Virus record (IMG/VR): IMGVR_UViG_3300020405_000011
Location: 1 to 34,383 of that record
From: a virus
Strand: one strand, 5' to 3'
Length of the DNA stretch: 34,383 nucleotides
In this document: in pieces, positions 10,335-19,344 of the stretch
Numbering within the stretch: position 1 is the stretch's first letter
How the letters are laid out: each line of letters begins with the position of its first letter
Translations under genes and position numbers: made by a program
Notes under the pieces: generated by a model
What the model was told of the DNA's origin: nothing
Seen by the model: only the letters and a program-made list of their open reading frames with translations
Database searches by the model: none

Positions 10335-10336
10335 GG

Positions 10337-13300
10337 TTAAGTTAATGGTTTCTTTCTGGAGACCACTGCAGCAGTGGATAATCCAACATTTCCATTCAGT
10401 GTGTTAACGATAAAGTTAGTAGGATTACCAGCACCACGATTCTGATATCCGAATAATTTACCCCAACTATATTTACCCCAGAACGTATCGGTAGTTGCGG
10501 TTGTACCAACACCAACTTGAATTGTGTTGTTACCATATGGGGTAGGTCCTGGCAAGAAAGCACATGTGACTGTTACTAATCCAGAGATAGCATCTCCAAC
10601 AGTAACTTGTTCAACTCTGAATACTCCTCCCAGATAATCACCAGAAGTTACCATACCAACAACCTGATTAGAACCACTTGATGTAGTGATACCAGTTAAG
10701 GCATGGCCAACAACTAATGAACTATCGTAGATAGTGAAGTAATCTCCCTGAGATAATCCACTAAATTCAACTCCAAGATTGTTAAGTGAAGAATATCCAT
10801 AACCAAGGTTAGTATTATCATTGAATTGAGATTTCAATGTAAATGCTAACTGAGGAAGTCTAGCACCAGAGCCTGGCAACCATGTATTTATTCCTACAAT
10901 GTCGCCAAAGTCACCTATAGCATCAACTGAGAATAAATCTTCCCTCTTAGTTTTATCAGATTCAACAAGAACTGGAGGGTTACTTCCAACCTTGTAACCA
11001 AATCCACCATCAGTAATATTAATAGCTGTGATGACACCAGATGTTACTGATGCAGTTGCAGTTCCTCTGTTAATAACTGGGTCTGCATAGAAATTGGTTG
11101 TTCCAGATCCAACTGCAATGACTCTATTACTTGCAAAGTCGCCATAAGGTGTCTGTACCAAATCACGAATTTCATTAGTATGATCAACAGTTCTCTTATT
11201 CCAGTTTGCAAGATCAAAGGAGTAATAAAGATCACCAACTGTAGAAATACCAACGTAGAAATTATCAAAGAACTTAATCTTTGCAAAATCAAATGTTGCA
11301 GGGTGTTGTGTTCCAGCTGGCAACTGTTGACTCCAAGGTTGCCAGAAGTTCTTATCAGTTGAGATACCAATAGTACCACTATCACCCACAACAATAAATC
11401 TATTACCATCATAGATGATATCATTTAAGTCATTAACAGTATTACTTACCTTGTCTGACCAAGCAAATCCATCATTAGATGCAATGATAGCACCACCATT
11501 ACCAACTGCAATATATTCTGATTGACCATAACAAACTGCATTTAAAGTTTCTAGTGTTCCTGAGAACTGACTAAATGCACCAGTAGATGTAAGACCAACA
11601 GTAGTGAATATAGATCCAGCAGCACCAACAGCAACCCATGTGTCTCTAGTTCTTTCCCAAACAACACCATTAAAATTGCCAGTATATGTACTATCGAATG
11701 TGCTTACTTGGTTGATTGCAGGGATTTGTCTTTGTTCAAATAGATCAATAGGAGTCCATGCACTGATACTGTTACCAATCGCAACTGCTCTAGCCATAGA
11801 TGCAAAATCACCAACTGCCATGACATGAACATCAGAAGTTCCGCTGTCACCAACACCAACACCGTTGAATGTAATAGTATCACCAAATCCAATCCTACCT
11901 CTCTCCCAGAATGTTCCACTCTTGGTATTCATGTAGAAACTACTTGCACCAACAGCTACATATGGTTCTTGTTTAGATATAGCTCTGAACTCTTGTGATG
12001 ATGTAATACCAGTTATCGCATCAAACTGCCAAGCAGATATTGGATCTTTACGTTCAATCAATGCACTAGAAATTGCAACAGTTGGATTTGTAAGATTTGT
12101 ATATCCTGTTCCACCATCTGTGATTGTTAATGATGAGATACTAGATGATGTAGAAACTAAAGAGGTAACAACACCAGGCGATATCTCAACGTCTTCAAAG
12201 ATTTGAACACTTCTTTCTGCCTGTATTAACTTATCAATAGCATTGAATACAGGGAAGGCATTATTGACATAGATTGAATCATCTAACTGACCAACGTTCT
12301 TAATAATTCTAGTAGTAGGAAGAACCTTACTCTTCAAACCAGGCCTTGATTTAGGAATCAGGACACCAGATAGAATCTGATCTTGTCTCTGTTTCTCCCA
12401 AGATAATGGTCTTTCTGCAGCTGTGTTAGTGTCAATACCAATACTATTGTAAGAGAATGTCTCCATAACATCAGAAGCAACAATCCTCTTAGTTGTTCTT
12501 TCAAATTGTGAAATATCATCTTTAACATTCCTGTTCTCTCCAATCTGTACAATGTCACCTTGTTTGACTGATGTTACTGGTTCAACAGTCTCAACGTCTC
12601 TCTTAGATCCTCTAAAGTAGAATACAGAACACTTAGAGTTTGGTTTTGGTGCCTCAGAGAATATAACTCTACTACCTTTGAATGTATAGGATGACTGTGG
12701 AGTTTGTATGATATCATTGATATAGATGAAGATATTATTTGTAATATCCATATCACTACCAGGCATAGTCTTAAGACTTAAGATCTCAGTAACACCACTG
12801 GTTGTAACTGATAAAGTAAACTTCTTACGAGTGCCGTTAAAGAATGGAGAAATATCATCAAACAGGATAAATTGGCCTGGATAGAATCCAGAGAATGTAT
12901 CATTCTCAAGTTCTTCAACTGTCAATCTAAATTCAGTTAGAACACCAACTCTAGGGTTGGTCATAATACCAGCAACAGTTAGAACGTCATTTACTTTGTA
13001 TGCAGTTCCCTCTTCAATAACATCAAACTCACCAATCTGCCCGTCAACATTAACACGGAAATTAACAACTGCATTTGTACCAATTCCAGTAGTTCCTGAG
13101 ATATACTCAAGCTCTCTATTGAAGTATCCGTCTGGTTGTTCAACGTCAACAAATACTGGTTTATCAATTCTACCACCTCTCTTGAAGAGAGCAAGTTCAG
13201 TTGTTACACCAGCATTGACTCTAAACCTAGCAGCATCTAATTTTTCAATAACATCAAATCCAGAGAATCCTTTTTCTATAGATGATGCAATCCTCTTACC

Positions 13301-16300
13301 TTGTTGTGAAATTCCAGCTCTCGCATAGTTGTGATCTACTGTTGAAATACCAACATTTACAACGTAAGTTTTATCATCAATTATCTTATCAATAAATGTA
13401 CCACCAGAAGCAAAGTCTTCACCACTTGGAGAGTTATTTCTCAATCTAGGAGCAAGTATAACACCTTGAATCTTACCACCTGAGTTGTAGAAACTAGGTG
13501 TAGTAGATGGGCCTACCTGAGTTTCAATCTGAGTATTACTGATAACTCTAGTAATTATAGATCCATTGTAATAAGGATCTCCGCCTTTTGGATAGAATTG
13601 TTTTGTAGCATAGTTGTCCTGAGAACAAGAGAACAATATAGACTCAGTTTTCAACTTGACATTTCTACCAACACCAGCAGCAGTTGTAATACCATGAACC
13701 GTAGGTAGATATGCAGTCATAATACCAATGGACTCATTATAGTCTGCATGATTGATATTGTATTCTACTCTTGTAGAAACACCAACGTTTACAGTCACAG
13801 TGTTGGATGTTACTGCTGTTGGATATAGAGATGTATCATGTGCTGGGTCTGTAGTTCTTGGATATGCGTGTTCGCTGGCATTTTGATCCATATCACATGT
13901 GTAAACAAACGCATTTGTTACCAAACCTACGGCAGTTGAAGTTGTTTGTCCATGAGACGTATCAGTCGTCATAGTTACTAAACCACTGTTAGGATCGTAT
14001 GTAGCATTAGTTACGTTAAACTTAACTCTAGATGTGATACCAACGTTGATTGTAAATGTGTCTGTGGTTGTAGAAACAATACCCACTTCCACATCATGAA
14101 TAGGATCAGTAGTTCTAGGATATGTGTGATCAGTCGCATAGTTGTCCTGAGAACATCTCCATGTGTATGAATTAGTTGCAAGACCAACAGTGTCTCTTGC
14201 AATCAACATTGCATCTAGTTCTGCATTTTCAAATGTATGCAAGTAGTCTCCGCCACTTATAACTGAGTTAGCAGAAGCAGAAATAAAGATATGTTCTGAT
14301 TGGTTAGATGACTTACCTACGTCCAGAGTAATTGTAGTATCTGTTGTAGCAGTAATCTTAACAGAAGTATTGTAAGCAGGGTCTGGGCCAGATATGCCAG
14401 ATTTCCTTGGGTAATAGTGGAATGTCGCATGATTATCTAAAGCACAAGTAAATTTGAATGCCCTTGTTTTGAGTTTAACACCAGTTCCTTTTTGTAGTGT
14501 GTGTGATCCAATATCCACAGTCATTAGTCCAGTGAAAGGATCATATGATCCGCTTGTAGGACTGTGGTAAACAAGAGGTGATGTTCCTACGTTGACACTA
14601 AACTGATTAGTAGATATGCCAGTTACAGATAACCACTTTTGGTCTGATGGGTCTTTTCTTCTTGGATAACTCTTGATAGTCTTCCTTTGATCCATCATAC
14701 ATCTGAATCTAATAGAGTCTCTCTTGAAGGATACTCTATTACCAGTTATCATTCCATGAGCTTGGTTTGTGGTAACAGTCATGATACCACTGGCAGCATC
14801 GTAAGTTGCAAACTGGATTGTCTTATCATCATATGCACCATTGAAACCGTGAACATTAGAGAACACAGTCATGATTCCTGAGCTTGCAGTATAGGCTGCA
14901 GTGGTGATAGCAGAATTGACTATTGTAGATACACCAACATTAATAGTCAGTGTGGTGGCAGAAGTTGATCCAATACCAACAGATACATTACCACCGATAG
15001 GATCATAAGAACGAGGGTAAGCATGTTCTGTTGCATGATCATCTCTAGCACATGTAAATCTAATTGAACCTGTATTGATACCAACAGTGAATCTAGCCTT
15101 CTTGAGACCACCAGTAGTTGCACTTTGGAACCAGTGTGCATTTACAATAGTAGACACACCAACAAATACAGAGAAGGTATTTACACCAACATGGTAAATT
15201 GGCAACCACTTATTTAAGTAAGGGTCAGAATCACGAGGGTATGCCTTATCAGCAGTGTATCCATCTTTATCACATTTGAATGTAATTGATTCTTTATCGA
15301 ACATTACATACTCACCAGCAACAAATCCATGATTTGCAATGGTTGGTTCTAGTACACCAGTACTAGCATTATACGTTGCCGTCGAAATTGTGTGAGATGA
15401 ATTATCATAGTAAGAGTGTCCAGCACCCACATTCATTATGAGTTCACCTGTTGCTGGATTATAAGTTGATGTGGTAATACCACGTTCTCTGATTGTAGAT
15501 ACACCAACTCTTATTTCAAAGGTGTCTGTGGTTGCAGAGACAATACCTACATTGAGGTTGTATATTGGATCTGTAGGACGAGGATATGCGTGAACAGTTG
15601 CATAGTTATCCTTAGCACACTTGAATGATAATCCGCCTGGTTCTACTTTAACTTTTTGAGTTGGTCTTTGGATTGCTCCAGTAGTTGAATTCTGATACCA
15701 GTATGGGGTATAGTCTCCACCACCAGTAATCACTGCGTCTGTACCAACACCGACTAATGTATACTCATAATCACCACCAGAAATAACACCACCAACAGCA
15801 ACACCCTGATTAGGAACAAATTGATAGATGTTTGCAGAAGTTGTAGGTCCTACATTCACTGTAAAGAGTGTTCCAGCAGCACCAACTAAAGGTAGAGTTC
15901 TTTCATAATATGGGTCACTTGGTCTTGGATAAAAATGATTTGTTTGATACCCATCTTGTTCACATTTGAATACAAGAGATCCAGGCTTAAACTTGATAGC
16001 TTGACCAACAGCAAAACCATGCAGTCTATCAAGAGATACAGTCATAATACCTGTTGCAGGGGTATAATCTGCAAATCTAATATTGTATGGAACTATGGTA
16101 GTAATACCAACTTGAGTTGTAATCGTAGTTCCAGATACACCTATGATAGGAACAGCAGTGTTGTAAGTTGGATCTGTAGTTCTTGGGTAATACTTAGTAA
16201 CAGTGTTTTGATCGGCACTACATGTAAATCCTAATGAACTACCTTTGAATTTAAAAGTTTGTCCCGCTGTTAGATCATGAGTTCCAATACTCAATGTCAT

Positions 16301-19300
16301 TATACCTACAGAGGGTGTGTAGTCCGCTCCAGACACGGTATAATCCACTCTAGTTGTAATACCAGCAAACACTTCAAACGTGTCTCCTGTGACGTTACTG
16401 ATAGGAACCCAAGTATTGCTTAGAGTATCTGTAGTTCTTGGATAATATTTTGTTGTTGTAAATCCATCAAGTGAACACTTCCAACCAATAGAATTATCTG
16501 CAATTAAAACTTGATCGCCATTTGAGAATCCATGACTAGGAACTGTAATCGTTAGAATACCAACAATCGGATTGTAATTAGCAGTTGTAAGTGAATGTTG
16601 AGTAGGTCCAGATAATCCATGACCAGCAGCAGTTATAATTAACGAACCAGTGCTAGGTGTATAGTCTGCATTTGTTGGAGTAAGTGTTCCAGCACCAATT
16701 ACATCAATCGCACCAGTGACTGCACTGTAGAATGTATGTGCATAATCTCCACCAGTTTTGATTGTTGCATCATCAGAACTAACATAAGTGTGTGGATAAT
16801 CTCCTCCTGAGAATGTAGATGTTGCAGTTGCACTATGGAACTCATGTAAGAAAGGTCCTCCAGTGAGTAATGCACCTTCTTCTGCACGAACAAAACTATG
16901 TGCATAGTCACCACCATATACCAATGCACCAGCGATAGCTTCTTCAAATCTATGAACATATTGATTCTTAACACGAGATATACCGACATCTATTGAAAGT
17001 CCAGTGCCAGCATAACCTGTAATTGGTATAGAAGTATCGTATGCAGTTGATCTACTTCTTGGATAATAATGTTGATATGCACCGTTATCCAAAGCACAAG
17101 TAAATGCAAGACCAGATAGTATGACATCTTTACCTACCTTGTACCCATGAGGTGCGGCAGTCGTTACAGTTAGAACTCCAGTTACATTATCATATAATGC
17201 ACTAGAAACACCTAATGCAGGGTCATAATCGCAAGTGAAAGCAATACCAGAAAGTATTACACAATCATCTTCTGTAAGGTTATGATTTTTTCTTGTGGTG
17301 ACAGTTGCAATACCTGATGTTTGATCATACTCCACATGTCCAACTTGAACGGCAGGAGCACTTGTAAATGTAATTGCAACACCAGTAACATTTACAAAAT
17401 CATCAGTCTCTAAACCATGACCACTGAAAGTTGTGAATGAACCAATGCCAGCAGACGCAGTGTGTATGCCTGTTGTTGTGACTGCAGCACCGATATTAAC
17501 AGTAAAGTTCTTTGCACTCAAAATACCAGTGACACCAAAGTATTTTTGTGCATCAGATGGGAATGTAATATTACCAACACCTGTATCAAATTGAATACCA
17601 GCTAACTTAACTACATTTGCAGTTGTCAAACCGTGAGCAGATGCCGCATGAATAGTTGCAACACCAGAGAATGACTCAAAATCTACTTGTGATATGTTTA
17701 TACTTGATGCGGTTTCATAACCATACGCAGTAACAGTTGTAATACCATTACTAGGGGTCTGATCAAGATATGCAACAGTCTTAGGTGTAAAGAATCCAGT
17801 TCCACCTTCTACAATACTAAAGTCTGTTATGATACCAGCTTCCGCCCTGTTAATGACACCACCACTTACATAATTATGTTCAAATGTAGAGATACCAATA
17901 AATGATCTGAATGTATTTGTAGTATGTCCACTAAGAACATCAAAACCAGTTACATTTCTACCTTCTAAAATGTTGGTGTCAACTCCTGCCTGTACTAGAC
18001 CACCGCCAACATATGCTAGTGCTTGTGTGCTTATACCGCAATCTACCAATACATTCAAATTATCAATAATTTCTACAACAGGATATGCGTCTTCTCTAAA
18101 CAAGAATGTAGTGATACCATTTGTAACTTGTACTTGTTTTATTACTAAACTTCTACTTTGGTTAGTGGCAGTTCCAAGATAGTGACCACCAGTTACACCA
18201 ATCGTTGTAATACCAGTGATATAGTCGTATCCGAAGGTGTTGATATTTCTGTTTGCCGATATAGGAGTAAATGTAAACCCTGCACCAGTAACTCTGACTA
18301 AATCATTCTCTACAAATCCATGAGATACCGCACCAGTATTGAATGTGCAAATACCTGTAATATGATTATAGTCTGCTGTAGATATTGCAACTGCACTACC
18401 AGCTGATGTTCCTAGAACAGCAGTAATACTTGCACCATAACCTTGAGATGACCTTACATTTATTTCTGGTATTGATCTATATCCTTGTCCCTTTCCTTCT
18501 ATTTGAATAAACTCAAGACTACCAGTTGATCCTACACCGACTCTTGCAGCAGCTTTCAGGGGTAGATAATATCCTGAACCAGTTGTCAATCCAACTTTAT
18601 TAATTCTACCAGCTCTAGGAACTCCACTTAAGAAGTTAATTTTATTATCACCATCACCGACAATTTCAAAATCTAAGCCAGGTGTTTGAACTACATTGTT
18701 GATTAAAATAAATGGGTTATTGTTAATATCAACACCTGTGTTGACATTGTTGTAGAGAGCAGTAACTACACCTAAGTTTTCAGATAAGTCAAATTGAGTA
18801 CCAGCAATACCTGTAAAATCTAAGGATATATCATCAAGAATTACGTTGGTATCTTGTGCATCAAATGGATCTAATTTTCTAGAGAATAATCTACCAGCAA
18901 AAGAAGAACTTGTTTGCAGTCCAACAGGACCTGCATTACCATATGGTGCATCAGTAAAGAATATGTTATCTTCAATAATGTTATAATCACCAGTAAAAAC
19001 AGAATATGCAGTTCCTACAGCATGATCTGTTGAAATAGTACCAAACGCACCTCTTTCTACGACCACCTCTGATCCAGTAGATGTACTGAATACGGGATAA
19101 TATCCTACACCAGAATTGAAGATTAATACCTCGGATATTGTTCCAACACCACTAATGACAGGGTAAAATACACCTTCTACAGCTGGAGTAGTTGTTCCTT
19201 CAACAGTAATCTTTGGAGGGTCGGTTTTGGCATACCCTGCACCACCGTTTAAAACTTCAATTTGGTATACACCATATACTGAGTTAAAAAACGGTCTAAG

Positions 19301-19336
19301 TAGAGCTCCTGATCCTGGCGTAACTCTTGTTGACAT
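10337..19336 (-). CDS. Giant repeat-rich virion structural protein (2999 aa)
   Basis: A 2999-residue structural protein lying between gp7 and gp8, made almost wholly of beta repeats. In order: GxGY units near residues 30, 70 and 245; an LDDIS/QTP unit near 164 to 225; 'HG(L/F).. (G/D)D.V.L.G' strand units from about 330; five tandem 18-residue GGDY units at about 790 to 878; twelve Cys/YPR modules at about 740 to 1950; a second LDDIS/QTP unit near 2157 to 2215; a BNR/WD-like propeller region at about 2425 to 2755; and a C-terminal module with WGKYSWGKLFGYQNRG. No enzyme motif, signal peptide or membrane helix is visible. A Shine-Dalgarno AGAGGA ends 4 nt before the ATG. It starts 8 nt after the 340-aa gene. 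A role as a long baseplate arm or fibre-like structure is inferred. I know the repeat types from cyanophage structural proteins but not a specific function. Confidence 0.92.
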   Translation of the reverse strand: MSTRVTPGSGALLRPFFNSVYGVYQIEVLNGGAGYAKTDPPKITVEGTTTPAVEGVFYPVISGVGTISEVLIFNSGVGYYPVFSTSTGSEVVVERGAFGTISTDHAVGTAYSVFTGDYNIIEDNIFFTDAPYGNAGPVGLQTSSSFAGRLFSRKLDPFDAQDTNVILDDISLDFTGIAGTQFDLSENLGVVTALYNNVNTGVDINNNPFILINNVVQTPGLDFEIVGDGDNKINFLSGVPRAGRINKVGLTTGSGYYLPLKAAARVGVGSTGSLEFIQIEGKGQGYRSIPEINVRSSQGYGASITAVLGTSAGSAVAISTADYNHITGICTFNTGAVSHGFVENDLVRVTGAGFTFTPISANRNINTFGYDYITGITTIGVTGGHYLGTATNQSRSLVIKQVQVTNGITTFLFREDAYPVVEIIDNLNVLVDCGISTQALAYVGGGLVQAGVDTNILEGRNVTGFDVLSGHTTNTFRSFIGISTFEHNYVSGGVINRAEAGIITDFSIVEGGTGFFTPKTVAYLDQTPSNGITTVTAYGYETASSINISQVDFESFSGVATIHAASAHGLTTANVVKLAGIQFDTGVGNITFPSDAQKYFGVTGILSAKNFTVNIGAAVTTTGIHTASAGIGSFTTFSGHGLETDDFVNVTGVAITFTSAPAVQVGHVEYDQTSGIATVTTRKNHNLTEDDCVILSGIAFTCDYDPALGVSSALYDNVTGVLTVTTAAPHGYKVGKDVILSGLAFTCALDNGAYQHYYPRSRSTAYDTSIPITGYAGTGLSIDVGISRVKNQYVHRFEEAIAGALVYGGDYAHSFVRAEEGALLTGGPFLHEFHSATATSTFSGGDYPHTYVSSDDATIKTGGDYAHTFYSAVTGAIDVIGAGTLTPTNADYTPSTGSLIITAAGHGLSGPTQHSLTTANYNPIVGILTITVPSHGFSNGDQVLIADNSIGWKCSLDGFTTTKYYPRTTDTLSNTWVPISNVTGDTFEVFAGITTRVDYTVSGADYTPSVGIMTLSIGTHDLTAGQTFKFKGSSLGFTCSADQNTVTKYYPRTTDPTYNTAVPIIGVSGTTITTQVGITTIVPYNIRFADYTPATGIMTVSLDRLHGFAVGQAIKFKPGSLVFKCEQDGYQTNHFYPRPSDPYYERTLPLVGAAGTLFTVNVGPTTSANIYQFVPNQGVAVGGVISGGDYEYTLVGVGTDAVITGGGDYTPYWYQNSTTGAIQRPTQKVKVEPGGLSFKCAKDNYATVHAYPRPTDPIYNLNVGIVSATTDTFEIRVGVSTIRERGITTSTYNPATGELIMNVGAGHSYYDNSSHTISTATYNASTGVLEPTIANHGFVAGEYVMFDKESITFKCDKDGYTADKAYPRDSDPYLNKWLPIYHVGVNTFSVFVGVSTIVNAHWFQSATTGGLKKARFTVGINTGSIRFTCARDDHATEHAYPRSYDPIGGNVSVGIGSTSATTLTINVGVSTIVNSAITTAAYTASSGIMTVFSNVHGFNGAYDDKTIQFATYDAASGIMTVTTNQAHGMITGNRVSFKRDSIRFRCMMDQRKTIKSYPRRKDPSDQKWLSVTGISTNQFSVNVGTSPLVYHSPTSGSYDPFTGLMTVDIGSHTLQKGTGVKLKTRAFKFTCALDNHATFHYYPRKSGISGPDPAYNTSVKITATTDTTITLDVGKSSNQSEHIFISASANSVISGGDYLHTFENAELDAMLIARDTVGLATNSYTWRCSQDNYATDHTYPRTTDPIHDVEVGIVSTTTDTFTINVGITSRVKFNVTNATYDPNSGLVTMTTDTSHGQTTSTAVGLVTNAFVYTCDMDQNASEHAYPRTTDPAHDTSLYPTAVTSNTVTVNVGVSTRVEYNINHADYNESIGIMTAYLPTVHGITTAAGVGRNVKLKTESILFSCSQDNYATKQFYPKGGDPYYNGSIITRVISNTQIETQVGPSTTPSFYNSGGKIQGVILAPRLRNNSPSGEDFASGGTFIDKIIDDKTYVVNVGISTVDHNYARAGISQQGKRIASSIEKGFSGFDVIEKLDAARFRVNAGVTTELALFKRGGRIDKPVFVDVEQPDGYFNRELEYISGTTGIGTNAVVNFRVNVDGQIGEFDVIEEGTAYKVNDVLTVAGIMTNPRVGVLTEFRLTVEELENDTFSGFYPGQFILFDDISPFFNGTRKKFTLSVTTSGVTEILSLKTMPGSDMDITNNIFIYINDIIQTPQSSYTFKGSRVIFSEAPKPNSKCSVFYFRGSKRDVETVEPVTSVKQGDIVQIGENRNVKDDISQFERTTKRIVASDVMETFSYNSIGIDTNTAAERPLSWEKQRQDQILSGVLIPKSRPGLKSKVLPTTRIIKNVGQLDDSIYVNNAFPVFNAIDKLIQAERSVQIFEDVEISPGVVTSLVSTSSSISSLTITDGGTGYTNLTNPTVAISSALIERKDPISAWQFDAITGITSSQEFRAISKQEPYVAVGASSFYMNTKSGTFWERGRIGFGDTITFNGVGVGDSGTSDVHVMAVGDFASMARAVAIGNSISAWTPIDLFEQRQIPAINQVSTFDSTYTGNFNGVVWERTRDTWVAVGAAGSIFTTVGLTSTGAFSQFSGTLETLNAVCYGQSEYIAVGNGGAIIASNDGFAWSDKVSNTVNDLNDIIYDGNRFIVVGDSGTIGISTDKNFWQPWSQQLPAGTQHPATFDFAKIKFFDNFYVGISTVGDLYYSFDLANWNKRTVDHTNEIRDLVQTPYGDFASNRVIAVGSGTTNFYADPVINRGTATASVTSGVITAINITDGGFGYKVGSNPPVLVESDKTKREDLFSVDAIGDFGDIVGINTWLPGSGARLPQLAFTLKSQFNDNTNLGYGYSSLNNLGVEFSGLSQGDYFTIYDSSLVVGHALTGITTSSGSNQVVGMVTSGDYLGGVFRVEQVTVGDAISGLVTVTCAFLPGPTPYGNNTIQVGVGTTATTDTFWGKYSWGKLFGYQNRGAGNPTNFIVNTLNGNVGLSTAAVVSRKKPLT
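13490..17115 (-). repeat. Twelve-copy Cys/YPR module array inside the 2999-aa gene
   Basis: Twelve diverged copies of a protein module with the core 'F(K/T)C..D...T...YPR..DP.......I......T....VG.ST'. The YPR (YPK in the last copy) codons lie near 17058, 16437, 16183, 15928, 15578, 15237, 15015, 14662, 14408, 14119, 13860 and 13583. The shortest regular spacing is about 254 to 259 nt (85 residues); longer spacings hold an extra strand pair or GGDY units. Identity at DNA level is visible but imperfect, so the copies are old or under diversifying change. Confidence 0.85.
16700..16969 (-). repeat. Five tandem 54-nt (18-residue) GGDY repeats
   Basis: Within the first interval of the YPR array the protein reads KNQYVHRFEEAIAGALVY, GGDYAHSFVRAEEGALLT, GGPFLHEFHSATATSTFS, GGDYPHTYVSSDDATIKT, GGDYAHTFYSAVTGAIDV: five units of exactly 18 residues. 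Related single units occur again near 15705 to 15790 and near 14240. Confidence 0.85.
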
Positions 19337-19344
19337 TTATTCCT

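Noticed and set aside
12957-13328. Plus-strand open frame of 123 codons
   Set aside because: Antisense shadow of the 2999-aa gene; no initiation signal and no recognisable domain.
13490-17115. Regularly spaced repeats considered as a CRISPR-like array
   Set aside because: The repeats are diverged, in frame and 250 nt or longer in period, and they encode a conserved protein motif within one long reading frame.
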